A DNA stretch of 64,000 nucleotides from Leidyana gryllorum EB-2025a. Lineage: Eukaryota; Apicomplexa. Numbering within the stretch: the stretch's first letter is position 1; each line of letters starts with the position of its first letter. The notes below the pieces were generated by a model that saw only the letters and a program-made list of their open reading frames with translations, was not told the DNA's origin and searched no databases. The position numbers and the translations under genes were made by a program. The DNA lies in contig JBLWGC010000230.1 in assembly GCA_048772705.1 (NCBI GenBank), positions 434,001-498,000 of the forward strand, given 5' to 3'. This document shows, piece by piece, positions 31,551-43,776 of the stretch.

Positions 31551-33234
31551 ATGTCTTCCGTCGTCCTTAGAATTGAAGGGAGTGCTGGAAGATGCCGGTT
31601 GGTGTGCAAAGAGAATGATACTCTCTTAACAGTCAGGGCTCAAGTGGCAGAGAAGTTCCAGGTGCCGTTGGCCGAGGTGGCGTTGGTATGCGAGAATCAA
31701 GTGAGTGATGTTCATGGTTAATGGCACTGTTAGTGGGCATCAGATTATCAGCGGTGATAATCGAACTCTCAAGGCTATTGGGCTTCCTTCTGGTTCGACT
31801 TTACGAGTCCACACTGCTACTCCACAGTCCTTCGTGGTGGGAGAATATGGGAATGCAGCATCGATGATGTCGGAACCTATGGGCTCTTCAATTGCAAAGA
31901 GCGTCAGTAGTATGAGCTTGGCGCCGAGCCGGGATGGCGCTCCGAGAAAGAAGAAGAAGGGGGAGCACAACTTCAAACCGTTTGAAGCATACATGAATGA
32001 AGTGGATTATGACACTGCTAGTCTACCGCTGCATCACTGTTTCAAGCCGGTGGCTAAGAACCGGTCTGGTGCAACACCACTGCCTCCTACGATCACTTTG
32101 AAGCATCAGCCGTATCGTCACGTTGACCACTTGGAGGTTATGAATGTGGGTGAGATCACGAGTTTTGTAAGCCATTGGCGTTACGACTTGGAAATGTTGA
32201 CGCAACGCGCTGGGTATTTGATTGGGTATTATCGAGACGATCCGCACTACGAAGGGTGTGGAATTCGCGCTGTTGTTGAGGCCATTTACGAGGCTGATCA
32301 AGTGGGGACGACCGACGACGTGTTTCTCACGGATGATGATGGCATGCTACCTGTAGTCAAAAGGGTGGCAACAGCTCTGGGGTTAGAGATTATTGGATGG
32401 GTATTTACACATCTGCCCCGCGAGAAGCTGATATCGGCGTCGGAGGTGCTGCGCATGGGGAATCTGCAGCTGCAATATCTACATAGAGATCAACATTACA
32501 CAAAGTATCCTATTTCAACCTTTGTCACTATGACAATTAGCCCCAAAGAGGAGCTCAACGGGGAGCCCGCTCCCGATGCCTTCATGGTGTCGGATTTGGT
32601 AAGACTGGCGTCCCTTTGTTCACCGATGGCACTTTTCGCCGATAGGGGCTATCACTCATCCGCGATGGGCTGATCGCGGAAGAGACCACCGGGCATGATT
32701 CAACTCTTCAGACTCGTCCAGCAACTTCGGTGAGCTCAAAGTGGCAATCTGACTCCACAACGTGGCCGCAGGATGAGTTGATGCCCACTGTATTGGAGCA
32801 AGGGCAATCCGTCACCAAGTTCGATGCCGACTGGGTTCTGATTCGAGTGAACGAGTCCGCCCCCAAAATGGTGAGTCTATTCGATCAAAGTATTTCGGCG
32901 CGGGATCACACATTTGTTCCTCTCAAACAGCCACGGAGCCTGTTGAAACGCAGTACCTTCCCGCGGATTGGGCGTCAAACTGCAACTTTCGCAGACGTGG
33001 CGGTACGTATAGTCTCAACTTATCTCTTAACTGAACCACTTTTGTTGTACTCAGACGTTCTTGAATGAATGCCCGCCTGGCCTGGAATCCTGGGAAGTGT
33101 ATGCAGATTTTCACTTCCTCCTCTATGTAGCCCAGCATTTCGGAGTGGAGAGTGCTGAGAGCATTTGCCACGCCATTCGCCATAAGACTGCCATAGACCC
33201 CTCTTTCGAAGAGATTCTCCGCACTTTAGCTTGA
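31551..33234 (+). CDS. NPL4: NPL4, ubiquitin-binding cofactor of Cdc48/p97
   Basis: Recruits the Cdc48/p97 segregase with Ufd1 to ubiquitinated proteins in ERAD. ATG 31551 starts a ubiquitin-like N-terminus (VVLRIEGSAGRCRLV). Introns are 31701-31743, about 32599-32644, and about 33003-33054, all in phase. The core is diagnostic: PYRHVDHLE, GYLIGYYRDDPHYEGCGIRAVVEAIYE, the LGLEIIGWVFTHLPRE strand, and the C-terminal DFHFLLYVAQ. The NPL4 zinc-finger position appears degenerate: only HHC remains where other species have paired cysteines. No C-terminal NZF finger is present, as in fungi. Confidence 0.93.
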
Positions 33235-33244
33235 AAAATTCATC

Positions 33245-34743
33245 ATGAAGTTACCCCTTTGGCTCCCATTGGGGATTGCTCTCACTTGTGGGAAGACCAT
33301 TGCACCCCCTTCTCGGCCCCCTGTAGCCCTCACCCACCAAGATAATGTCACACTCCTCAATGAACGACTTGCAGCTCCACTAACTTCCCAGTTGCGTGAC
33401 ATGTCGCTAGCCTCCCGCCACGGAATCATACAAGCTAATGACAAGCTAGTCAAGTGAGTCTCACTCCGTCATCCCCGCCAAAGTGTATCACACATAAAAG
33501 GAAGTATATACTAAGCGAACCCCGCGATTACCATATGATGGTTATGGTCGGGGCGAACGAGGACTTCTGCCCGTATTGTGGGTAAGAGCCAGCGGCCTCT
33601 GATAATGTCGAAATATATACCCAACAGAATGCTGAGGGAAGTGTATGAGCGCGTCATGGAACCCCAGCTACTGAAGACTGGGTACCTCGTTGACAAAGAC
33701 AACTACCCGACCTTCTTCGTGTATCTCAATGGCCAAAAGGACCAGACGCTTGCGAATGTTCTCGATATCTCTAGTGTCCCAGAAATGTTCCTCCTCACCG
33801 ACTACTCGCTGAAATGTGTCGACAAGGACGACAAGGAGATATCACTGGAACGCGATAGCAATAGGCTTGAACGATGCATCGTTCATCCCGACTATTGGAT
33901 GCAAAAAGACATGAGAAGACCCGCACACGATGCCAAGGAGTTCATAGATGTCCTCAAACAACTCCTTGGCAACGAAGCTATCGCAGGATCCGAAGATGGC
34001 GGTTCGAGCAGTAAAAGGGGCAAGAACCTTTACATATTAATCGCAACTGGCCTCGGTTTGATCGGCTTGGGGGTTAGGTACTTTGATACACTGAGAGATC
34101 TTATTGTACGATTCCCAGCCATTGTTGCAACACTCGGTTTGGTGAGTTCCCCCCCTCGCAATACACACCAAGCACGTTGTCAATGTCGCAGATCTCTTTC
34201 TGGCTCAGTACATCCGGCCTCATTTATAATCTCCAGCACGGGATGCGCCTCTACGGTATCGACCGCCAAACCGGATCTCGGGTCTTCCTGTCACGACAGG
34301 GCCGCAGCCAGTATGTGGTGGAAGGGATAGCGTTCTCTGCCTTCAGTGAGTCAAGTCTCCAGCTCCTGTGTCATAACCGCATTCCAGCCATCTGCGCATC
34401 CTTGGCGTTCTATGGATCTCTTCGTCTCAAGCCGTGGGCCTACAGTGTCTGGCAACAGAAAATGAAGGGCTGGCGGAAGGTCATCTTGACGCTGTTCGTT
34501 ATTCTGGGAGTCTTCACCACTTTTGTGTCATATGGCATTGTAAGTGTTTCCTGCCTCCCCAGCTTCTCCCTCCATCCACGCCGCTTTGTACTTCAGTTGG
34601 ACTTCGGAGTCAAAATAAAGCACTCCTATCTGAGACCGACCTTCTTTCCCCAGGGTGAGTTGCTGTCAATTCACTCATGCTCGCTCAACCGTTCAGGAAT
34701 GGTGTGGGGATCGGCCCGAAATGATCGGATGTACGGCATTTGA
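33245..34743 (+). CDS. OST3: OST3/OST6 (TUSC3/MAGT1-type) subunit of oligosaccharyltransferase
   Basis: A thioredoxin-fold subunit that holds substrate cysteines transiently during N-glycosylation in the ER. It begins 10 bp after NPL4 with a signal peptide (MKLPLWLPLGIALTCG). Exons join through introns at about 33453-33500, 33581-33627, 34142-34191, 34347-34385, 34540-34599 and 34654-34697. The redox motif is CPYC (about 33570), created in frame after removing the first intron (DYHMMVMVGANEDFCPYC). A lumenal domain of about 220 residues is followed by four membrane segments (LYILIATGLGLIGLGV and others). The conserved SGLIYNLQHGMRLY and SQYVVEG match the OST3 family loop. Confidence 0.88.
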
Positions 34744-34832
34744 GACATACACCTCGCTACCTGCGCTCAATCGGGATAGATCACCTTCGAACCCAACGAT
34801 CGTTGAAGCTTGAAGACATCGTTGTCCAACTG

Positions 34833-37800
34833 TCAGTCGATTTGATTCAAACTAACGCTTGTCAAGTAGTTCCTCACCTGCTCAGAGCTCGTCATCATCG
34901 TTTCATAGGCGCCTTCCTTGGTCACTTTAACGCTTCCGATCAAGCCACTAGCCTCCAACTCTTTCCGCGTAGGGCCTGGAAGTAAAAGTGTATTTCGGGC
35001 TTAAATAATGGTGGTGACTCACGTGTGATGTCGATAGCACGAGCTGAGCACTCGTCCTCAGCGTCCACCTCAAAGTAGTCCTCGATGGTGTCATCCTCGG
35101 CGTGAATAGCGGCCTCGGCCCTCTGGATCTGAAGCGGAGTTGAGCGTGGGAGAGGTAGATCCTCTGGATAGTCATTACCGTTTGGTACAGGGCTGTGATG
35201 AAGTCAGCGTCTCCCTTGCCCTCTGCTTCCTCAGCTTCAGCATGTTCCAAGAGAGTTTGCATGGCGTGTTGCTCGTCTCTCAGATGTTGGGTGAAGTCGA
35301 AGACTTGAGAGGTGCTCAAAGTACATGACGGTCCCGTATACCCTTCGTGACAAACACATTTGTCGTTGATAGTGCAGAAACCCCGACGACAACAGTCCTT
35401 AGGACAAGCCTTTCTCCTCCCACAATTGAGACCCATATAATCTGACAGCCACCAATGGCTCGCTGAGAGTGGGAAATCTTACCTTCGTCACAAATGCATT
35501 GAGATTTCTCATTGCAGAGGCCGTGTCCGGAGCAATCGTCCAAGCAGCGATTCTCGCCGTACTCGCATGAGGGTCCAGAGAAGCCCAAATAGCAGTCGCA
35601 CCGTCCCACATCGAGCATGACCCCATGATTGTGACAGTTTGGGATGGCAGTGTCCTGCATGACGAGCGCGTTACAATCCATGCCTTCTGAGAATCCCGTT
35701 GTACACCTGCATGAGCTTCCTTGACACTTTCCACCTCGCATACATCCTCCTTCACAACCGTTGCCGAGCTTTGCCATCATGGGTATCGTCACTGCATAGT
35801 TCGCCGGCTTCATATCGAGAGTGCCAATGTGACCCCCAAAGGCTACTAGCATTGTATCCAGCGGCCGCATCAGGGCAAAGTGGCTTCTGATTCCAACGCC
35901 ACTCGAATAATGTGTCCATCCAGCAGACGGAGACCGTGTGTCAATGGCCCATGAGCCCTCATAACATATCACTCCTTCTGTAGGATCTTCTCGACAACCC
36001 CCTGTTCGCAGTAACACATATCCGATATTCACGACTCCTGCCCCTTTCACCACAGGAGGACATTTCGGCATTTGCACCGTCATTAGAGTGGGCGGAGTGG
36101 CATCCAGTTTCACATACTCCAAGGAGCAATCAGGCGCGTGTTGAGGATCATGTGCTCTTGCGACAGACAGGTGATCCACCAAGTACAGGTTGTTATCCAA
36201 CAGCACCGTGTGATGATGATACAGTGCACGGCTCGGCCTCGCGCTCAACTGTAACAGAGGGGCAGTACGGTAGATGAAAGCTGAAGAAGACCAAGATTGA
36301 CTGATACGCTTTTGAAGTTGCCATACCATCGGATGGGCCTTTGAACCGCTGTTCCTGAAAATCGATAACCCAGAGATCATCGTGGACATTTCCTGTCTCT
36401 CCAATGCCGCCCGAAAGGAATAGGGTACGACCGTCCGAACTGAGGGCATGTGCTCGCCGTGGCTCGGGTCGTTTGACTGATCTGGTGAAACCAATATTCC
36501 ATATTTGAGCGTCCGTATCCCAGATGTAACAGTCGTTCCGCAGCCCGCCAGTATCTTCGCCTCCGAAAAGAAACACGAAGCGCTCGCCAATAACAGCCAT
36601 TGCGGCCTGCTTGCGGGGACTCGGTCGGTCTGAATCATATCCTTGCTTGCCTCACGCCCCTGAGTCACTCACCTCCGACACTGGGCATAGACTTCCATGA
36701 CTGCTTGGCGGGATCTATTTCTATCAGATCGTCGATGAAGTTGTGAGTCTGTCGAGATCGTTATTCCAACTCAGCTTGGTCGTGAGGTACCTGATTGTAA
36801 CCCCCATAGCGGTAGATCAGCCCGTTGACTGTTGCATGGGCCGCATCATATGCTATTGGCAAAGGGCGCGAGAAGGAGAGCTCGCTGAAAGTCAGACTGC
36901 TGCTCAACGGGTTTTGAACAGCGAGTGTGGCTTGTGACAGTGCGTTAAGCTTCATCAGTGTTCGCCACACACGTGTGCGATATCCTGTCAGCGTTGTGTA
37001 GTAAGCGCGCTGGGGGTGATGGCAGGAACATTTTCACGCCTCGCAGTGATATTCAGGGCATGCCACCAATCGTCTCTACATCCGCAATCATCAAAATAGA
37101 ATCGGACTTTGCTCACCGCAATCCCTTGTCATCGAAGTGGAGTAGGAAGTGTGTGGGTTGGCCCGAAAGGTCTGAACCACAAAGTCGTATGCAGAACATG
37201 GTGGGTGGCTCGGATTGGTCATCTGTGAGGCTCATCGAGCCGGGACCCATCAGCGCATTGGCAACGGTCGCAAAGAGACCCAACGACGGACGATCCTGTG
37301 GCGGAGTCTGGAGTTGGAGGTCAAAGTGATGAATTGCTGTGGACATGTCCATAGCCAACGTTGCCAGTGGGAAAGGGCTGATTGGAGTTTCATAACACAC
37401 GAGGTCGCCTGACGAGGATGTGTGAAGACCCCGAGCCCGAGTAGAAGAGCTGCTCACCATAGCTATACAACAAAGTTACACAAGCTGTGTCTCCCCAGAG
37501 TTTGTCTGAAACATCAATGCTGGACGCAGATTCCGGGCTGTTGAGTGGTGTGGGCGGATTGATGGTGATGCGCAGTGTTGCCGCTCTATAGAGGGGGGCT
37601 GTGAAACGTTTGTAGCAAAGGTCGTTGACATTGGAGATCAGGAGCGCCTCAGCGGGATAGTTGTCGATGGCTGGGGTCAGGAACCCGAGAGCTCCAAGGA
37701 GGTACCCATCCCTGTGATGTATAGGGAAGAAGCAGGGAGCGAGTGTGGTGATCATGGGCAGATCTTCGAGATTGAGGGGAGCAGGCAGAGTGATGGGATT

Positions 37801-40162
37801 TTTGTTCTTGTTGAGTTGCAAGGAGGGCAGAAAAGTAGTGAGATTGGTAGCGATCGCGTAGTGTTTCCGAAGGTATCGAATGAATCCTGGCGTATAGAAA
37901 TGTTGGAGAGATTTCGTTGCAGCCTGTTGTTACCTGATGGATCGGAGACTTCAATGACCAAATCATCCTGTCCAGCAATCTCCAGAACAAAGACGGTTGG
38001 GTAGTGATGGAAGGCGTTGACGCGACGCAATTGGGACAGATGCGCTTGAACCGCACTGAGACGGTCGATGGTGAACTCCTTCTTTCGGGTCTTCAAGATA
38101 TGCTCCGCTGTGAGATTCTCGCGGATGTTGGGCGCGTCACTGCGTACAAAAGGCCACACGAGGAGGTTTCCAGCGACCATCGCAACCACACCAACGCAAT
38201 GAGTGACGATGTTCCCCAATATCTCTGATCGATGACATATCCCGGACCATATTACCGCCAGCGCCTCTACGATTAAATGTGTTTGTTAAAGAGCAGAGGA
38301 CAGAGGATCAAACTACTCACGATTGTACGAGGGTTGACGTTCCAAGATGGCTTTGATTGCACGTCTTTTGCGCAGATTGAGTCGATCTGTTGGAGATCAA
38401 ATTGGCGATAGCGGCGGCGCGAATGGCACTTACCTCCTGAGGGTTTCTCAGTCAGCTCGAAATAGTTTTGAATTGATTTGAATTCTTCGCTGATGAGTCT
38501 CTCGTCGTACTTTGACCCCTCTTTGACAAAACTGAACTGCAGATACGTTCGATTTCGGGGTCTCGAGTGTGGTGATATTTCGGTCGATATGAGTGATTCG
38601 ATGTCGGCCCGGCGCGCACTTCTTCTCAGTCCTGGGAAGGCCGAGGTCGGGGTGGGCCAACTCTGGAAACTCCGAACGATTTGACGGAGCTTTGATCGAA
38701 GGGCAGTCGTTCGGGCGTCCAGAGTGATTGTGAGGCCGCTCGCATTGGATACCTCCAGGCACGTGTCCAGTAACAAGTTGAGGAGCGCGGCGCTTTCTTG
38801 CGATTCCACACTCACCGGACAGACAGCAGCGAGCAAAAAGGCGACGTCCACCGAGTGTTCGGGTTTTCGTAAGACTTGCGCTGAGGCCAAATGGAATATC
38901 GAGTTCCCGCGCGCGTCTTTAGTGAGCAGAAGGGCGCTCCAGATTGTCGGACAGTGCCGCATGACAACGGTTTGGAAATGAGTGAAGAGACCCGCGTCGT
39001 CCATGACGACGGCCAAATGCAAGGGATTCCAGCCCAACTCATAGATACACTGAAATAGGGTATGAGGCTCCGCCGTCTCCCCCAGAGCCTCGAGAATGGA
39101 TCTTTTATTGCTGTATAACGCTTGATGCCAGCGACTCCATCCTTCTGGACCCACACCCTCGTTGTCCACAGTGAAGTTTATATCCCCAGGCGTCCCTTGG
39201 CGATGAGAGCTGGCGAAAGCCTCATATGACTCGGCCAATGCCCCTTTGAGAACCTCTCCTTCAGCTGTCCAACTCTTGATCGGACGGTTGTACCGCCGCA
39301 CTCTCGATAGGTATTCAGTCTGCACGCCTTTTGCCCATTTGGTGGCCTGCGGTGCCAAAGCCTCCCACTGACTGACGGCCGATGAGGTAATCGATTTCGA
39401 CACAATCTCTTCGTACCCGACTGCTGGCGAAGAGGGAGACGAGGCGAGGGCAAACGAGACGGATTGTTCACGCAGTTTGAGCACCTGAGATGTGCGCGCA
39501 GAGGTCGAGTGGAGAGAGACACACACACAGAATACCCTTACCTCCTCATTGGCGCTTTTCGCTTTGATGAGAGCTTCGCTCTTCTCAAATCTCTCTCCAG
39601 TCAATTGTGATTGAAGTTCAGTGATTTGAAGCTCGAGATCGGCAATCTTCTGGTGCAAGGCTGCCTTGGCGAAGGCCTCTTCAGCTTTACGGTCGGTGTC
39701 TCTTTTGAGCAGATTGTCTTTGACAGTGGCGATCTCTTCCTCCAATCTCAGTATTTCGTCTTCAGCAGTCTTCGCAGAGCTCTGCCAATACTCTTGCTGA
39801 CTTTGCAGTGAGGCTATTTGGCGCTGCAGATCGGTGATCATATTGTGAGCGTCACGGTCTCGAAGAGCCAAGATGGCCGCCAGATCGTGGCAGACAGTTT
39901 CCGAGGGACTTCTGACCATAAATAATTGACTCAGTACCGCATTGTGGGCGAGAAAGGTATCCTGAATCGAACTGGCGGCGTCTCCTAAGCCTTCTTTTTC
40001 TACAATCGCCGCTACCACATCTTCGTCTGGGGCATTTGAGAGGAAATGCTCGGCCACTGCACTTCGACTGCCGTCGGACTCGGCAACTTCAGTGCCTCGA
40101 CGGCTGCGGGTGAGACTCGCCAACGAGTCAGAGTCCGCAGAGTCCTCGGGTCTCAGTGTCAT
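34833..40162 (-). CDS. Chimeric membrane protein: coiled coil, ankyrin-like region, TM, Kelch and EGF repeats
   Basis: Start ATG 40162 (MTLRPEDSADSDS). Residues 90-230 form a coiled coil, interrupted by a 57-nt in-frame intron (about 39486-39542). Two ankyrin-like units follow (WNPLHLAVV and GNSIFHLAS). Introns at about 38388-38433 and 38267-38320 splice in phase into a hydrophobic segment (LGNIVTHCVGVVAMVAGNLLVW), a membrane helix or internal signal anchor. Beyond it lies an ectodomain with beta-propeller sequences typical of Kelch (GLIYRYGGYN, RFVFLFGGE, TLFLSGG) and EGF-like cysteine modules (CRCTTGFSEGMDC, CDCYLGFSGPSC, CVCHEGYTGPSC). The Kelch+EGF set resembles attractin/MEGF8-type receptors. 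The ectodomain has no ATG start of its own at the track boundary (38219 is TTG), supporting one gene of about 1500 residues. Confidence 0.6.
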
Positions 40163-40436
40163 TAGATATATATACGACAAGCGACCCGTGCACCTGGTGC
40201 AACCATTACTGTTGTCATAGGTATTCTACAGCGCCCCACAGTCAAATCAATTCTCACATTCTGAGAGCATTTAACATTCAATGTATTCAGAAAGCATTCC
40301 ACAGCCGCCAATGTTGTCGAGTAGGGCGACGGTGGCCTGTTCTTGTTGTGTAGACACAGTCGGGGTGGTGGTGGTGGTGGATTGGTGTCGGAGTCGTCGA
40401 TGCTTTGTCAGATCCCTCTCAGAGACTCGTTGAACT

Positions 40437-40853
40437 CTATCGGAACTTCCCGGAACCGACCGGTCTTCGGCCATTTTTGGCCGGAAAGTCCATTCTGATA
40501 CCCAATACGGAGGAAGGGGTGGGGTCGGGAGACCCCAGTTCGTTGGCCCGGCCTTGAGCAATATGTACCCGATGTCTGGTGAGCATATAGACTTTGTTCT
40601 CACTCAACATATTGTTGATGAGAGCGACATTGGGAGCTCCACCCAGTGCTGGAGAGTAAGTTAGCCGGCAGTGTGCATTGTAGTCCCGTGCATTCCCACT
40701 GGTGAGGTCGTCCTGGTCCCTGGATTTGATCAGACTAGAGATGAAGTGTTTTTCGCGTGAAGAGAAGCTGCTGAGATCGAGCAATTGGTTCTCCGTGGGA
40801 TCTCGGGCCGATGCAGCAGCCACAACAAGTATTAAGCTTAAAACTTTCCTCAT
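40437..40853 (-). CDS. Small secreted protein, unknown
   Basis: ATG 40853 gives MRKVLSLILVVAAASARDP, a convincing signal peptide with cleavage near ASA-RD. The mature part is about 120 residues with one cysteine (AHCRLTYSPALGG) and no known domain. A 28-nt or longer intron (GTGAGAAC...CACCAG at about 40563-40590) would switch to another frame, ending near 40271 with a Thr-rich tail; the simple frame is reported. The start is 20 bp from the stop of RPN6. Confidence 0.55.
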   Translation of the reverse strand: MRKVLSLILVVAAASARDPTENQLLDLSSFSSREKHFISSLIKSRDQDDLTSGNARDYNAHCRLTYSPALGGAPNVALINNMLSENKVYMLTRHRVHIAQGRANELGSPDPTPSSVLGIRMDFPAKNGRRPVGSGKFR

Positions 40854-40873
40854 GGTGCATACTGGGGGTGCTA

Positions 40874-42686
40874 TCACATGACCTTCTGGATCTTCTCCGA
40901 AAGCAGTTCGACCACCTGAAAACTGAGCGTCGAACAACGTTGACTGCCATTCTCACCTCCCGTAACTCGTTGAAAGTAGTCACAGAGTCCTCGTAGATCT
41001 GCTGGGGAGCTGCGTCTTGGAATATAATGAATACACCTCGACCCTGATCCAGGGTTCCAGCCACCTTGTGATCCAGGATCATTTCACACAACCTGAGATC
41101 AAAATGACCACCAAATCATCAATTGCTGTCACTCACTTGGCTTGGACTCTGTCCAGTGGCAAACGGCACTTTTGAGCGACATATGGGATCTCCACCCTGA
41201 AATTGTGACGGACGACAGTCTCGCAATGGGTAAGCGCGGTGACACCTCACTCTGAGTAGGGTTGCACGAGCTTTGTGATGGTCTGCTCCAAAAGCTGCTC
41301 GGCTGCTTGATCAATGTGTCGAGCCATCAGTGCATCAGCCTGAATGACTGAAGAGAAACGAAAGATGACGTGAACAGAGGAGATTTTCGATCGACTTACA
41401 GTCGCGATGCTTCAGAATTGCAGCCTCAAATCCTTCGAGGTTCCGGGCCGCATATGCCTTGGCTATCTCGATCAAACATTTGATCTCGTCCAACTCGAGG
41501 TATTTGAGCCCTAAATGTGAGTTTCGAGTCATCTTAGAAGTGGTCGTCGTCGCTGCTCACCAGTGGTTCCCCTGCCAATGTGAGTAATGTTGTCTGCTTG
41601 GTCGGACATGATGCGGCAAAGCATCATATACTTGAGTGCCTGCACCGCTCGATCGTCATTCTGCAGGTTATACGCTTCGAATGCTTCGTAAAAGTAACTG
41701 TAAGCCGTTCTGAAGTCTTTCTCCTCAGCGTGGAGGCAGCCCGCCACCATATCTATACTGGCCTGCAGCATTGGTGGGCAGTGTATGGCATTAGCGTTGG
41801 TCTTGGAGGCGGTAAGGGCAGCTTTGGCCTTTGGAATGTGGCGAATGTTGAAGTTCAACTTGGCTTCGACCAGATGAACCTCAACCAACAATAGTTTATC
41901 GTCCATCTTCTTTATCTCACTCAGTAACGGACCCAACAACTGAAGCCCAGCCTGTACGCGGTTCTGTTGCTCGTATCTGATTAAGAAGGAATGATTGCGC
42001 GCGAGAAAGTGACCCTCAGCACTCACAGGCTGGCGAGTTTGGTCTGAATTCGATGTCGCAAGAATGTCCGTTTCTCCTCAGTGCACCACTCGATACATAA
42101 TTGGCAGAGGTCAATCTGGAGGTCAGCCGAGTTGGGCATCTTGGGTACGAGATCAATTATCATTCGAGCTGCGTGAACACACACTTGGGAGCCAATGACA
42201 TTGGGAGCTCACTGATTTTGGCCATACGCGCCTTGGGAAAGATGTTGATGAGGGGTCGCAGACTGTCAAAGAATCTCCGGAAGTCATCTTGTTTATCCTG
42301 TTGGACCATTAGATTCCCCTCTTCGAGAATAGCCGTCTCTTTTTCCTTCAAAACGTCCAATTCAGCCAATTTGGGATCGATAACAACCGTCGCTGGCTGT
42401 CCCTACAATGTACACGAAATCCACAGTCACTCCTCGCCATACCCCTTCCTATTTACTCACTGCAGCGATAGCCTCCTGACGCATACGAGCAGTTGTAGCC
42501 CGCAACGCAGCTGCATAGTCAGCTTCAACAACCTTCTTCAAGGCATTCAGCTTCTGTTGATACTCCTCATCGCTCAGACGCGCCTGTTAACACGAGTCTC
42601 GTCTCACAAACTCAATCAATCTCCTAGGTTACCTTGACCACACTGCCGTGTAAGGCTTGCTGGATGACAGGAGCGAGCGTTGCCAT
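40874..42686 (-). CDS. RPN6: 26S proteasome regulatory subunit RPN6/PSMD11
   Basis: A lid subunit that clamps the lid to the 20S core. ATG 42686 (MATLAPVIQQALHG). About eight exons with short introns join in phase. Family signatures are LCIEWCTEEKRTFLRHRIQTKL, then TPR-like helices (LLLVEVHLVEAKLNFNI..., AYSYFYEAFEAYN), LKYMMLCRIM, the PCI winged helix (RVEIPYVAQKCRLPLDRVQAKLCEMILD split across an intron), LDQGRGVFIIFQD and the terminal helix VVELLSEKIQKVM. Length is about 430 residues, normal for RPN6. Confidence 0.93.
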
Positions 42687-42811
42687 TTAGTGGCGAATTT
42701 TTGGTCGCTCTCCAGCTACTATGATAGACAGTCAGTCCTCTTCACCAAATTCACTCAGAACGGACGCCCAATACCCAATACCTATAACGATATTTTTACG
42801 TTTACACCATA

Positions 42812-43750
42812 ATGGCGCGCAAAGCATCCACTGAAAAGGACCAACCGGCAAGTGCTCCCAAGGTGCCTGTAGTGCTCTATTATCCGAACCTTATTGGTAA
42901 CTACCCCAAACGTGTACCTCACCCAGCCTCCTTGACGACGACAGGATATGGACGAATCATATTCACACTCCTAGCCGTGGCCTGCTTCACGCGCTGCCCA
43001 TGGACCGCAGCAACTTTCTACGCCATCTCTCAATTCGCTGATGCCCTCGACGGCCACGTTGCCAGAGCCTACAACCAATGTGAGACCGCTCGCCATCATG
43101 CTACTCAAGTATCTTGTCCTATTCAGGTTCTCAAATGGGCGCTGTTCTGGACATGCTGACCGACAGAATGTCAACGCTAGGCATTTACATCCTTCTGGCA
43201 GCGCAATTCCCCCCCTGGGCAGGCGGTGAGTCAAACTCTCCTCGACCACCAACTTCCTTCACCTAGTGGTCTTCCTCTTTGCTGTCGCTGACATGGCTGG
43301 CCATTGGTGCTATCACCATGCGCAAACTCTCAGAGGAGCCAAGTCCCACAAGTTAGCACCACCATCATGGCCATTGCTGCACTGGTACTATACCGAAAGA
43401 TGTAAGTAGCGATGCACAGGGGTTGCATTGCGATTTTGATACCATCAGCTGTCATGTTCATCTGCCATTTGTCGTATGAAGTAGCATTGAATGCTCTTTT
43501 GGTCTCCTCATTGCTGGAAACTAACATACTCAAGCCGTTCGGTAAGAACACGAACAATCTTTGCTGCCGGGCAACATTGATATGGTAGTCTGGGGACTCT
43601 TCCTGATCGCAGCACCCGGTGCAGGCTTCAAAGCAGTAAGCTTTGATCTCAGACTCCCTTCATCACATTTGATCCCCGCAGTTCACAAACTTCACCCAGA
43701 TATTCTTGGGAGGTAGCCTACTAGTCGCCATTGACGAGGAAGCGAGATAG
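42812..43750 (+). CDS. PIS: Phosphatidylinositol synthase (CDP-diacylglycerol-inositol 3-phosphatidyltransferase)
   Basis: Makes phosphatidylinositol from CDP-DAG and inositol, in the ER. ATG 42812. An intron at 43080-43126 splits the catalytic motif; splicing gives DGHVARAYNQCSQMGAVLDMLTD, which fits DG(x2)AR(x8)G(x3)D(x3)D exactly. NLIGNYPKR...GYGRIIF precedes it as in other PIS proteins. Further introns lie at about 43207-43265, 43402-43447, 43542-43587 and 43635-43680. It has several membrane segments and ends in DEEAR. About 230 residues, family-typical. Confidence 0.9.
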
Positions 43751-43776
43751 ACAGTTTTGGACGGACCGAAAAACTG

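Noticed and set aside
38206-38219. Start of a separate Kelch/EGF gene at 38219
   Set aside because: The codon there is TTG, and splicing of the 38267-38320 intron leads into this frame from upstream, so a continuous gene is more likely. An ATG shortly downstream remains a minor alternative.
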